Shown here one piece after another: positions 27,758 to 36,225 of a stretch of DNA of 64,000 nt. The first letter of the stretch is position 1, and each line of letters starts with the position of its first letter. Position numbers and translations under genes: made by a program. The notes below the pieces were generated by a model that did not search any database, was not told the DNA's origin, and saw nothing but the letters and a program-made list of their open reading frames with translations. The DNA lies in assembly GCA_014190575.1 (NCBI GenBank), contig BJGQ01000006.1, positions 30,698 through 94,697 of the forward strand, given 5' to 3'. The stretch is from Bacteroidota bacterium. Lineage in GTDB: Bacteria > Bacteroidota > Bacteroidia > Chitinophagales > UBA10324.

Positions 27758-28810
27758 ATGAATTTTACAGCAGGCGAATTATGCCATTGGTTAAATGGTC
27801 GCCTTGAAGGAAATCCTGAAGTAGTAATCACTCATCCATCTGGTATTGAAGATGCGAATGAAGGGTCTGTATCATTCATTGCCAATCCGAAATATTTGGA
27901 ACACGCAGCAACCACTAAAGCATCTGTGTTGTTGCTTGCTGAGTCAGCACCGATTGGAAAAACAAAAGTGACATCAATCATTCGTGTGACTGAACCCTAT
28001 ATTGCTTTTGCTCGTGTGATGCAGAAATTCAGCACAGCATTGGCCGATAAAACAGGAATAGAACAACCAAGTTACATTTCACCAACAGCCAAAATCGGCT
28101 GTGATGTATACATAGGTGCATTTGCACATATTGGTGATAACGCGATTATAGAAGATGGAGTAAAAATTTTTCCGAACACAACTATTGGTGACCGGTGCGA
28201 AATAAAAAAAGGTACTATTATTTATGCAGGAGTAAAAATATATGCCGATATAAAAATCGGGGAGCGATGCATTGTTCATGCAGGAGTGGTAATTGGCAGT
28301 GATGGGTTTGGGCACGCGCCTTTGCCCGATGGTTCGTACATGAAAATTCCTCAGTTGGGAAATGTGATTATAGAAGATGATGTGGAGATAGGTTCTAACT
28401 CAACCATTGACCGCGCAACAATGGGAAGCACCATCATTCACAGCGGAGTGAAGATTGATAACCTCGTGCAGATTGCACACAATGTAGAAATAGGTGAGTA
28501 TACAGTAATAGCGGCGCAAACCGGAATATCAGGTTCCACAAAAATCGGAAAAAAATGTTTGATTGGTGGCCAGGTTGGTTTTGTTGGGCACATTATTATT
28601 GCCGACGGAACACGAATCAACGCGCAGAGTGGAGTATCAAAAAGCATTAAAGATCCCGGCAAAGCATTCACGGGTTCTCCTGCTTTTAATTATACTGAAT
28701 CATTGCGTTCGCAAGTTGTCTTTCGTCACTTACCTTCGCTGCGTTTAAAAATTGAACAGCTCGAAAAAGAATTGGAAAACTTAAAGAAGAACAGGTTAGC
28801 AGAAAAATGA
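27758..28810 (+). CDS. lpxD: UDP-3-O-(3-hydroxyacyl)glucosamine N-acyltransferase
   Basis: 350 aa, trimeric left-handed beta-helix enzyme that adds the second hydroxyacyl chain in lipid A synthesis, using acyl-ACP. The N-terminal uridine-binding domain (about 1-100, SGIEDANEGSVSFIANPKY) is followed by hexapeptide repeats (about 105-320; IGCDVYIGAFAHIGDN, IVHAGVVIGSDGFGHAPL, with the catalytic His in IVQIAHNVEIG). The C-terminal helix is Lys/Glu-rich. The stop overlaps the lpxC/fabZ start by 4 bases. Confidence 0.96.
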   Translation: MNFTAGELCHWLNGRLEGNPEVVITHPSGIEDANEGSVSFIANPKYLEHAATTKASVLLLAESAPIGKTKVTSIIRVTEPYIAFARVMQKFSTALADKTGIEQPSYISPTAKIGCDVYIGAFAHIGDNAIIEDGVKIFPNTTIGDRCEIKKGTIIYAGVKIYADIKIGERCIVHAGVVIGSDGFGHAPLPDGSYMKIPQLGNVIIEDDVEIGSNSTIDRATMGSTIIHSGVKIDNLVQIAHNVEIGEYTVIAAQTGISGSTKIGKKCLIGGQVGFVGHIIIADGTRINAQSGVSKSIKDPGKAFTGSPAFNYTESLRSQVVFRHLPSLRLKIEQLEKELENLKKNRLAEK

Positions 28811-30207
28811 TTATCAGGCAGCGCACCATCAATAAACCTGTTTCACTTTCCGGTAAAGGATTACACACCGGCATGCCTGCAACTATCACATTTAAACAAG
28901 CTCCACCCAATCATGGGTTTGTTTTTAAGCGTGTGGATTTGCCCGGAAACAATACGATTAAAGCAGATGTTGATTTTGTTGTGGACACTTCTCGTGGAAC
29001 CACCATTGAAAACAAAGGAGTAAAAGTTCATACCATAGAACATGTACTTGCCGCATTGGTTGGAGCTGAGTTAGATAATGTGTTGATTGAAATTAATGGT
29101 CCTGAAGTTCCGATTATGGATGGAAGTTCATCCGCTTTTATTGATGCATTTTATGAATCTGGAATTATTGAACAGGAAGCCATCCGACATTACATAAAGC
29201 TATCTGGAGATATTTCGCATTACGATTCGGAGAAAAATGTGCACATGAATGCATCGCCTGCCGATAATTTTAAAGTGGATGTTACTATTGATTACGATTC
29301 AAATGTTTTAGGTAAACAGGAAGCGAGCTTAGGAAATATTTCAGAATTCAATAAAGAAATTGGCCAAGCAAGAACTTTTTGTTTTCTTCACGAAATCGAA
29401 GGACTGGTAAAAAAGAATTTAATAAAGGGAGGCGACCTCGACAATGCAATTGTGGTAGTGGAACAAAAACCCGATGCAGAAACACTCGCCAAGTTGAACA
29501 AGCTTTTTGACCGTGTGGATGTGAAGGTGAACAAAGAAGGATATTTAAACAATACTGAATTACGATACGATAATGAACCCGCAAGACACAAGTTGTTGGA
29601 TGTAGTTGGCGACCTCGCACTCATTGGTTCTCCGGTTAGAGCGCACATTACAGGTTCGCGCCCGGGGCATTCAACAAATGTTGCTTTTGCAAAAAAAATA
29701 AAGTCAATGATTAAAGAAATGAAAAACGGAAAAATGGCTCCATTCTATGATCCTAACACTCCGCCCGTTTATGACATCAGGCAGATTGAAAGAATTCTAC
29801 CTCACCAATATCCATTTTTATTGGTTGATAAAATTATAGAAATCACTGATCACAGTGTGGTGGGAATAAAGAATGTGACCTTCAACGAAAATTATTTCCA
29901 AGGACACTTCCCTGGAAATCCTGTAATGCCGGGTGTTTTGCAAATAGAAGCAATGGCTCAAACCGGAGGAATATTAGTTATGAGCACATTGGAAGACCCA
30001 GAACATTGGGATACTTACTTTTTAAAAATCGATAATGCACGATTCAAAAATAAAGTAGTACCAGGTGATACATTGGTAATGAAATTAGAACTGCTCTCGC
30101 CAATTCGCCGCGGTATTTGCGAAATGCATGGAAAAATTTATGTCGGAAATAAAATTGTAACTGAGGCTGACCTAGTTGCGCAAATTGTTCGCAAGCAGCC
30201 AATCTAA
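28807..30207 (+). CDS. lpxC/fabZ: Bifunctional UDP-3-O-acyl-GlcNAc deacetylase / 3-hydroxyacyl-ACP dehydratase
   Basis: 466 aa fusion. LpxC part, about 1-310: SLSGKGLHTG, zinc site HTIEHVLAALVGAELDN, MDGSS, and the RPGHSTN/HKLLDVVGDLAL region. It carries out the committed step of lipid A synthesis. FabZ part, about 315-466: ILPHQYPFLLVDKI and GHFPGNPVMPGVLQIEAMAQ, with His and Glu of the hot-dog active site; it dehydrates 3-hydroxyacyl-ACP in fatty acid elongation. The fusion is normal in Bacteroidetes and places two competitors for hydroxyacyl-ACP on one chain. It sits between lpxD and lpxA. Confidence 0.97.
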   Translation: MIIRQRTINKPVSLSGKGLHTGMPATITFKQAPPNHGFVFKRVDLPGNNTIKADVDFVVDTSRGTTIENKGVKVHTIEHVLAALVGAELDNVLIEINGPEVPIMDGSSSAFIDAFYESGIIEQEAIRHYIKLSGDISHYDSEKNVHMNASPADNFKVDVTIDYDSNVLGKQEASLGNISEFNKEIGQARTFCFLHEIEGLVKKNLIKGGDLDNAIVVVEQKPDAETLAKLNKLFDRVDVKVNKEGYLNNTELRYDNEPARHKLLDVVGDLALIGSPVRAHITGSRPGHSTNVAFAKKIKSMIKEMKNGKMAPFYDPNTPPVYDIRQIERILPHQYPFLLVDKIIEITDHSVVGIKNVTFNENYFQGHFPGNPVMPGVLQIEAMAQTGGILVMSTLEDPEHWDTYFLKIDNARFKNKVVPGDTLVMKLELLSPIRRGICEMHGKIYVGNKIVTEADLVAQIVRKQPI

Positions 30208-30275
30208 TTGCAACCAAATTGATAACAACAAAGTCTGTCAACAAAAATCTAAATCCGGAAAAGCGAAAACCTACT

Positions 30276-31076
30276 ATGATATCAAACCTCGCTTCAATTC
30301 ATACAAGTGCTAAGATTGGAAACAATGTAACTATTGAGCCATTTGCTTTTATAGCTGCGAATGTTGAGATTGGTGAAGGAACATGGATTGGTCCTAATTC
30401 AAGCATTATGGATGGAGCTCGAATTGGAAATAATTGTAAAATATTTCCAGGTGCAGTCATCAGTGGTGAACCACAGGATTTAAAATTTGAAGGAGAAGAA
30501 ACCATAACAATTATAGGAGATAATACCATCATCCGCGAATGTGTAACAGTAAATCGCGGAACCAAGTGGAGTTATAAAACCGAAGTTGGAAACAATTGTT
30601 TGCTCATGGCTTACTCGCATGTGGCACATGATTGTGTGATTGGAAATAATGTTGTGCTTGCGAATAATGTGAACCTTGCCGGGCATATAATTATTGAAGA
30701 CTTTGTAAATATCGGAGGGGTTTCTGCTGTTCAGCAATTTTTAAAAATCGGAACGCAATCATTTATAACTGGTGGAAGTTTGGTTAGGAAAGATGTTCCT
30801 CCATTTATTAAAGCTGCACGAGAACCATTGTCCTATGCAGGAGTAAATTCAGTTGGTTTAAAGAGAAGAGGATACAGCGCTGAATCAATTGCTGAGATTC
30901 ATAATATTTACCGAATCATTTTTATTGAGCACGATAATGTAACTAAAGCGCTTGATGTTTTAGAAGAAAAATTTCAATCATCTCCTGAGCGCGATGCTAT
31001 CTTAAAATTTATCCGTGGATCCGAAAAGGGAATTATCAAGGGTTATGATTCCATTGTAAATGAAGATAACTCTTAA
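30276..31076 (+). CDS. lpxA: UDP-N-acetylglucosamine O-acyltransferase
   Basis: 266 aa from the ATG at 30276. The earlier TTG at 30219 would add 19 residues that do not fit; LpxA opens right at the first hexapeptide turn (ISNLASIHTSAKIGNN). The hexapeptide beta-helix has SGEPQDLKFEGEETITIIGDNTIIRECVTVNRG and the catalytic His in LLMAYSHVAHDCVIGNN. The C-terminal helical domain begins at about 190 (GLKRRGYSAESIAEIHNIYRIIF). It catalyses the first step of lipid A synthesis, acyl-ACP to UDP-GlcNAc. It overlaps the next ABC gene by 17 bases. Confidence 0.96.
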   Translation: MISNLASIHTSAKIGNNVTIEPFAFIAANVEIGEGTWIGPNSSIMDGARIGNNCKIFPGAVISGEPQDLKFEGEETITIIGDNTIIRECVTVNRGTKWSYKTEVGNNCLLMAYSHVAHDCVIGNNVVLANNVNLAGHIIIEDFVNIGGVSAVQQFLKIGTQSFITGGSLVRKDVPPFIKAAREPLSYAGVNSVGLKRRGYSAESIAEIHNIYRIIFIEHDNVTKALDVLEEKFQSSPERDAILKFIRGSEKGIIKGYDSIVNEDNS

Positions 31077-31677
31077 GTCGATCGGCAAGCGATATAATTA
31101 TGAGTGGATATTCCGGAATCTGAATTCCACTTTTCAATCCGAAAAATCATACGCAATACTTGGCCCGAACGGAAGTGGGAAATCAACTATGTTGCAGGTT
31201 ATTGCAGGAAACATTATTCCATCAACCGGTGAAATTTTTTATTTCGAAAATGAAAATAAAATTGAACCTGAAAATTTTTACAAGTACATAAGTATCGCTG
31301 CACCTTATCTTGAATTACCTGAAGAAATGACCTTGGAAGAACTGCTTCATTTCCATTCAGGATTTAAAAAATTCTACCAGAACCTTTCCATCCCCAATAT
31401 TATTCAGTTAAGTGGGTTTGAAAGATCTGTTTCACGCCAGATAAAACATTACTCATCAGGAATGAAGCAACGGGCGAAGCTACTATTGGCGATTTTTTCA
31501 GAAACTTCTGTTTTGTTGCTAGATGAACCAACTACTAATCTTGATGAACAGGGTGTACTATGGTGGAAAAATTTAATGAATCAATTTACAAAAAACCGAT
31601 TAGTGATTATTGCTTCCAACATCGAGAGGGAATATGAAGCGTGCGATGAAAAAATATTAATCGGCGATTATAAGTAA
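31060..31677 (+). CDS. ABC transporter ATP-binding protein (lone ATPase)
   Basis: 205 aa. Walker A GPNGSGKST, signature YSSGMKQR (a less usual SSGMKQ form), Walker B VLLLDEPTT and a switch region lacking the canonical His (VIIASNIEREYEA). It is shorter than most importers' ATPases and has no permease beside it, so its transport role is open; it may serve a permease elsewhere. Translationally coupled to lpxA by a 17-base overlap, so a link to envelope assembly is plausible. Confidence 0.88.
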   Translation: MKITLKSIGKRYNYEWIFRNLNSTFQSEKSYAILGPNGSGKSTMLQVIAGNIIPSTGEIFYFENENKIEPENFYKYISIAAPYLELPEEMTLEELLHFHSGFKKFYQNLSIPNIIQLSGFERSVSRQIKHYSSGMKQRAKLLLAIFSETSVLLLDEPTTNLDEQGVLWWKNLMNQFTKNRLVIIASNIEREYEACDEKILIGDYK

Positions 31678-31728
31678 CTGAACGAATCTATATTTTATAA
31701 GAACAATACTTTTTTCATCTTTGACACA

Positions 31729-32976
31729 ATGCAGTGGCTTCTCGTGTTTTTTTATTCCGCTATTATTTGCTGGGGCATCAGCAGAATGAAATTCTTTAAA
31801 GATTCGGGAGTAAAAATTCATTGGTGGATTGCCATCTTTCTGGTCAAAGTTTTAGTAGGAATTTTATATGGCTACATACATAGTTTTAGTTATGGCGGCG
31901 GCGATACTTATTATGGATTTAAACAAGGGGTCAGAATTTATCATGCAATTTATAATAATGGATTATCGGTTTATTTGAAATTAGTTTTTCTCCCATGTCA
32001 TTATCCAGCCTACGAAGGACTTGAGAGATGGGCGCACAATTCAATACCGTATGGCGACGAAAGTTATTATTTGATTATACGCTTTCATGCATTGGTCGCT
32101 TTGATTTCCGGTGGATATTATAATGTGCATGTCGTGTTTTTTAATATTCTTTCAATTACGGGAGTTGCCTTGCTTTATTCAGCTTTTAAGGATGAACTAA
32201 AAGAAAAAAAATTCCTGATTTTAGCCTCATTATTATTAATTCCTTCAGTAGTATTCTGGACTTCAGGTATTCATAAAGATGGTTTGTCGTTGCTCGGAAT
32301 AGGGATGATTTTTTATTCAATCAAAAAAAGAATTAAATATTCCGGGGAAAATATCATTGCAGGCATTTTGGGAATCTTACTACTTTATATTGTTCGTTCG
32401 TATATTTTGTTAATCCTTTTTCCATTAGTGTTCGTGTATATAATTTTCGAAAAGAAAAAGAATAAATTAATCGTGTTTTATGGGTCAACTTTTATTGCCT
32501 TCATTTTATTCATACTTCTTGTAAGTTCATTAACAACAACCGTTTCGCCATTTAGTAAATTAATCTGGTGGCAATCAGCATTCAAAGCAATACCTGCAAC
32601 TGAGAACACTATTTCGCTTCCTTCACTTCAACCAAAAGCAGTTTCATTTTTTGAAATTATTCCAGTATCAATTAATCATTCCTTCCTTCAACCACTGCCT
32701 TGGAAAGCAATTAATTTTTATCAATTTGTAATAAGCATGCAGGAAATGATTTTATTCTTCTTGTTGGTTTTATTGATTTTTTATTCAATCATAAAAAGGC
32801 AAGTTTTTTCACACTTGTTTTATTTATCTCTTGGCTACACCATTTCACTGTATGTTTTATTGGGAATTATTGTTCCGAATCTCGGAGCCTTATCGCGCTA
32901 CAAAAGCACCGGCACTTTCTTTCTTGCCCTTGCAATAATCTGTCTCCTTCCGTATGAGAAATTTAAAAATATTTAA
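31729..32976 (+). CDS. Polytopic membrane protein, unknown function
   Basis: 415 aa with about ten hydrophobic segments (first QWLLVFFYSAIICWGI, last TGTFFLALAIICLLPY). A soluble loop near residues 55-110 carries the Gly-Gly-Gly-Asp-Thr-Tyr sequence and GDESYYL. SVVFWTSGIHKDGLSLLGIG near 170-190 and GALSRYKSTG near the end recall conserved membrane proteins found in surface-polysaccharide loci, which raises the possibility of a polymerase (Wzy-like) or lipid-linked glycan function. I could not confirm either. A near -7 match (CATCTTTG) precedes the ATG. Confidence 0.75.
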   Translation: MQWLLVFFYSAIICWGISRMKFFKDSGVKIHWWIAIFLVKVLVGILYGYIHSFSYGGGDTYYGFKQGVRIYHAIYNNGLSVYLKLVFLPCHYPAYEGLERWAHNSIPYGDESYYLIIRFHALVALISGGYYNVHVVFFNILSITGVALLYSAFKDELKEKKFLILASLLLIPSVVFWTSGIHKDGLSLLGIGMIFYSIKKRIKYSGENIIAGILGILLLYIVRSYILLILFPLVFVYIIFEKKKNKLIVFYGSTFIAFILFILLVSSLTTTVSPFSKLIWWQSAFKAIPATENTISLPSLQPKAVSFFEIIPVSINHSFLQPLPWKAINFYQFVISMQEMILFFLLVLLIFYSIIKRQVFSHLFYLSLGYTISLYVLLGIIVPNLGALSRYKSTGTFFLALAIICLLPYEKFKNI

Positions 32977-33000
32977 AATATAATTATTTAAACTATATGT

Positions 33001-33141
33001 TTAAACTATTTAGCTTAAGTTAATAAAACTAATATTTGGTTAATAAAATTGATAAAATATTTATAAAATTGCCAAAATTGTATAAAAAACTATAAAATAG
33101 TTGTAAAATATTTCGATTTATAGAAATGGATATTATTTTTG
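33001..33141 (+). promoter_or_regulatory. glnN: Very AT-rich leader with -7 element before glutamine synthetase
   Basis: The first 120 bases (33001-33120) contain only 17 G/C. Repeats of TAAAAT/AAAATAT run through it. A -7 element TATTTTTG lies at 33134-33141, 21 bases before the ATG at 33163. The composition suggests bent DNA or a regulator-binding zone; no specific operator is claimed. Confidence 0.45.
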
Positions 33142-33162
33142 TCACATCAAAAAACAACTTCC

Positions 33163-35358
33163 ATGTCCAACACACGCTTTCAGGCTTTAAGTAAGGTTGC
33201 AGATAATCATGTAACCGAAATTGAATCTCCGGGGAACAAAATTTCTGACTTTTATGCAATCAATGTTTTTACTGAAGACATTATGAAGAGCTATTTGCCA
33301 AAAGATGCGTTTGACATTGTGATGTTGGCTATAAAATCGGGAAACAAGATTGACCGTACAACAGCCGAACAGGTTGCCACCGGAATGAAATCGTGGGCAA
33401 TGAGTCGTGGTGTAACTCACTACACACACTGGTTTCAACCATTAACCGGCGCAACTGCCGAAAAGCACGATGCTTTTTTTCAGCAAACAGCAACCGGGAA
33501 AGGAATGGAAATTTTTGATGGCAATGCTCTAGTTCAGCAAGAGCCCGATGCTTCAAGTTTTCCAAGTGGAGGTTTGCGCGTAACTTTTGAGGCAAGAGGA
33601 TATTCTGCATGGGACCCAAGCAGTCCGGCATTTATTATGGATGCAGGCAACAGTAAAACACTTTGTATTCCTACAATATTTGTTTCGTACAATGGCGAGG
33701 CGCTTGATTACAAAGCTCCGTTATTAAAATCGTTACAAGCATTAGAAACTGCTGCTGTTGAAGTTTGTCATTATTTTGATAAAAATATTACGAGAGTAAC
33801 CCCAACTCTTGGATGGGAGCAGGAATATTTTTTAGTAGATGAAGCATTGTATGAAGCCCGTCCTGATTTAGTTGCTTCGGGCAGAACATTATTCGGTCAC
33901 AGTTCAGCAAAAGGTCAGCAATTGGAAGATCATTATTTTGGTTCCATACCTGAGCGTGTTCAGGCTTACATGGTTGATTATGAAAATGAATGTTACAAAC
34001 TCGGTATTCCATTAAAGACCCGTCACAATGAAGTAGCTCCTTCGCAATTTGAATGTGCTCCGTTTTATGAAGAAGTAAATATTGCCATTGACCACAATCA
34101 ATTGCTAATGGATTTGATGGATAGAGTTGCACGCCGTCATAAGTTGCGAGTGCTGTTACATGAAAAACCTTTTGCCGGAGTGAACGGTTCAGGCAAGCAC
34201 AACAACTGGAGCATGGCTACCGATACCGGAAAGAATTTATTAAGTCCCGGTCGCACGCCGAAAACCAATTTCATGTTCCTCACTTTTTTTGTCAATACAA
34301 TTAAGGCGGTTGAAGAACATGCTGATTTATTAAGAGCTGCAATTGCAAGTGCCGCAAATGATTTTAGGTTGGGAGCTAATGAAGCACCACCTGCAATCAT
34401 CAGTGTTTTTATTGGAAGTTATTTAACCGAGGTGTTAAATGAAGTAGAGAAAAGAGTGAAGAAAGGAAACCTGGATGAAGCTGATCATCAGTTATTGAAA
34501 TTAGATATTCATAATAAGATTCCTGATTTGATGTTGGACAATACTGACCGCAACCGCACTTCGCCATTTGCATTTACCGGAAATAAATTTGAAGTGCGTG
34601 CAGTTGGCTCATCAGCCAATTGCAGTTCAACCATGACTGTGTTAAACACAATTGTTGCTGATCAATTAAAGAAATTTAAGATTGAAGTTGATGGATTAAT
34701 GAAGGGTGGCGAAACAAAAGATTCAGCTATATTGAAAGTGTTACAACAATATATTACCAGCAGCAAGCGAATTTGTTTTGAAGGAAATAATTACAGTGAT
34801 GAGTGGGAGAAGGAAGCAAAAAAGCGCGGACTCAATAATGTGAAAACAACACCCTATGCATTGGATTTTTATGTAACCGAAAAGGCCATGAAAGTGTTTA
34901 CGGAAAACGGAGTATTCAGTCACAAAGAAATTGAGGCACGCCATGAAATTGAATTAGAGAAATACATGAAGATGGTGCAGATAGAAAGCCGAATGATGGG
35001 CGAGGTGGCCATGACATATATTATTCCTTCGGCCATGCGATACCAACAACAATTGGCACAAAGCATTCAAACCGCTGAATCAATGGGTGTGAAAGAAAAG
35101 AACCTGAAAGCGCAAAAAGATTTATTGAACGAAGTGGCCGAACACATTTCTGTTATTATAAAAGAAGTGGACGACATGACTGAGGCGCGCAAAAATGCGA
35201 ATGAAATAGAAGGAGCGCGTGAAAAGGCCATAGCTTACTGTGAAAAAGTGAAACCATTTTTTGATGAAATCAGATACCATGCTGATAAATTAGAGTTAGT
35301 GGTAAGTGACGATTTATGGTCGCTGCCTAAGTACAGGGAGATGTTGTTTCTGAGATAA
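33163..35358 (+). CDS. glnN: Glutamine synthetase type III
   Basis: 731 aa, the size of GSIII (about 720-730) and much larger than GSI. It makes glutamine from glutamate, ammonium and ATP in the cytosol. ATG at 33163 chosen over an upstream TTG (33139), because that TTG overlaps the -7 element. Visible: GMKSWAMSRGVTHYTHWFQPLTG, FPSGGLRVTFEARGYSAWDPSSP, TLGWEQEYFLVDE (metal Glu), TRHNEVAPSQFECAP, KPFAGVNGSGKHNNWSMATDTG (nucleotide/metal site) and NDFRLGANEAPPAIISVFIG. A C-terminal helical extension follows. The AT-rich leader suggests transcriptional control. Confidence 0.97.
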   Translation: MSNTRFQALSKVADNHVTEIESPGNKISDFYAINVFTEDIMKSYLPKDAFDIVMLAIKSGNKIDRTTAEQVATGMKSWAMSRGVTHYTHWFQPLTGATAEKHDAFFQQTATGKGMEIFDGNALVQQEPDASSFPSGGLRVTFEARGYSAWDPSSPAFIMDAGNSKTLCIPTIFVSYNGEALDYKAPLLKSLQALETAAVEVCHYFDKNITRVTPTLGWEQEYFLVDEALYEARPDLVASGRTLFGHSSAKGQQLEDHYFGSIPERVQAYMVDYENECYKLGIPLKTRHNEVAPSQFECAPFYEEVNIAIDHNQLLMDLMDRVARRHKLRVLLHEKPFAGVNGSGKHNNWSMATDTGKNLLSPGRTPKTNFMFLTFFVNTIKAVEEHADLLRAAIASAANDFRLGANEAPPAIISVFIGSYLTEVLNEVEKRVKKGNLDEADHQLLKLDIHNKIPDLMLDNTDRNRTSPFAFTGNKFEVRAVGSSANCSSTMTVLNTIVADQLKKFKIEVDGLMKGGETKDSAILKVLQQYITSSKRICFEGNNYSDEWEKEAKKRGLNNVKTTPYALDFYVTEKAMKVFTENGVFSHKEIEARHEIELEKYMKMVQIESRMMGEVAMTYIIPSAMRYQQQLAQSIQTAESMGVKEKNLKAQKDLLNEVAEHISVIIKEVDDMTEARKNANEIEGAREKAIAYCEKVKPFFDEIRYHADKLELVVSDDLWSLPKYREMLFLR

Positions 35359-35367
35359 ATTTTATCT
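35353..35367 (+). terminator. Small palindrome at the glnN stop
   Basis: AGATAAA-T-TTTATCT, including the stop codon. Short and AT-only apart from one G-C pair, so a weak terminator candidate. Confidence 0.2.
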
Positions 35368-35438
35368 TGATAATCAGGTTCAGATTCTTTTAATGGTGAA
35401 CTTTAATAGGCACACTTATCAGATGAGCGCATACTGTA

Positions 35439-35499
35439 CTACAATATTTTACCTGGTGATGAAATTATTATTCTGACAAAGAAAAATTTTGTTTGCTGC
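35439..35499. other. Unassigned segment between glnN and the IS remnant
   Basis: On the minus strand this is the read-through tail of the truncated OrfA. On the plus strand a short frame from 35410 reads SDERILYYNILPGDEIIILTKKN with no start codon and stops just upstream; it looks protein-like but is too short to assign. It may be a gene fragment left at the deletion junction. Confidence 0.25.
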
Positions 35500-35825
35500 A
35501 TTATGTTTTTAATTTGCGCATCTTCGAGTTGATGTTCCAACTCCCTGATTCGCTTTTGCAGTTTTTCGAGTTTTAGTTTCTCGACTTCGGTCATCACCGG
35601 CAAAGTTAAATTTACTTCCGGTGCATAGCTTTTAAAAATGTGATAAGCAACCTGATAGCTGATTCCGAATTTATTCATCGCTTGTTGCATAGTCATTCGA
35701 CCACCGTGAAGTTCCCGGCTCAGCCATCTTCGAAAGCTGTCTTCGTATTGATGGAGTTCTTCTTTGTCGCTCACTTTTTGAGCAATCGTGTTCCTGAATT
35801 TTTTGTCTTGCTTTTTTGTGTTCAT
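35500..35825 (-). pseudogene. Truncated IS3-type transposase OrfA
   Basis: Reads from the ATG at 35825. The first part is an intact OrfA-like segment: FRRWLSRELHGGRMTMQQAM, helix-turn-helix NKFGISYQVAYHIFKSYAP, then the leucine-rich coiled coil EKLKLEKLQKRIRELEHQLEDAQIKN. In relatives as I remember them, this goes on to a segment like TMIDIAEKELKIDIRKK; here the sequence leaves the family after about residue 106 and continues as unrelated residues to a stop at 35439. No OrfB (DDE) is present and no right end was found. So it is an IS remnant with a deleted 3' part. The open frame could still be translated as a DNA-binding stub. Confidence 0.7.
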
Positions 35826-35875
35826 GTTGAGGTTTTTTATCCTCAAAATGTGTCAAGCTATTTCAGGACGAGACA
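35826..35875 (-). mobile_element. Probable left end of the IS3-type element
   Basis: Reading on the minus strand from 35875: TGTCTCGTCC..., an opening starting TG as in IS3-family ends, then the leader to the OrfA ATG at 35825. The RAYT frame breaks exactly here. The right end and target duplication are not visible, so the boundary is inferred. Confidence 0.45.
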
Positions 35876-35953
35876 GAATACATCTCCCCAACCTACAATG
35901 GTGGAAGTGAGAAAATAAATTCCATCTTTTTCTCTGATTGCATAAGCGCTCAT
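35858..35953 (-). pseudogene. N-terminal remnant of a REP-associated tyrosine transposase (RAYT, IS200/Y1 fold)
   Basis: A frame of 31 codons from the ATG at 35953: MSAYAIREKDGIYFLTSTIV then GWGDVF, after which it runs into unrelated CLVLK and a stop. GIYFLTSTIVGWGDVF matches the opening of Bacteroidetes RAYT/IS200-like proteins (of the form IYFVTFTVVGWIDVF), covering the first beta strand of the Y1 fold. The HUH motif and catalytic Tyr are gone. The likely cause is the IS3-type insertion whose end would be the TGTCTC at 35870-35875. A REP-like palindrome array sits just upstream, as expected for a RAYT. Confidence 0.6.
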
Positions 35954-36002
35954 TGTGTAAAGTTAAAATTGATTTTGTATTCGTTCGTTTTTTTCTTGAT
36001 AT

Positions 36003-36225
36003 AAAAACGATTACAAATCGTAACGCTTAGCTCAGCTCGATTGCAAATCGAGCAGAACTTTGTTGTTAATTTTTTCTTCGATTAAAAAACGATTACAAAT
36101 CGTAACACTTAGCTCAGCTCGATTACAAATCGAGCAGAACATAATTCGTTAATTTTTTCTTCTGTAAAAAAACGATTGCAAATTGTAACACTTAACTCAG
36201 CTCGATTGCAAATCGAGCAGAACTT
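36003..36225. repeat. Array of three REP-like units, each with two palindromes
   Basis: Three units at 82-83 base spacing. Each has a short hairpin ACGATT-ACA-AATCGT (36007-36021, 36089-36103, and a variant at 36172-36186) and a longer hairpin GCTCGATT-nCA-AATCGAGC (36035-36053, 36117-36135, 36200-36218). They are joined by a conserved AACRCTTARCTCA and followed by AGAAC and a T-rich linker. The second stem is perfect in all three copies; the loop changes from GCA to ACA in unit 2. The paired hairpins, constant spacing and position beside a RAYT remnant mark it as a REP/BIME-like array. Confidence 0.8.

Noticed and set aside
28807..30207. LpxC/FabZ fusion as a novel finding
   Set aside because: This fusion is a known normal feature of Bacteroidetes.
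35410..35480. Protein-like string SDERILYYNILPGDEIIILTKKN on the plus strand
   Set aside because: No start codon, a stop just upstream and only about 23 convincing residues; kept as a possible fragment but not called a gene.
36003..36225. Regular palindromic repeats could be read as a short CRISPR array
   Set aside because: The segments between palindromes are conserved between units, not unique spacers; each unit holds two different hairpins; no cas gene is near. A REP/BIME-like array explains it better.
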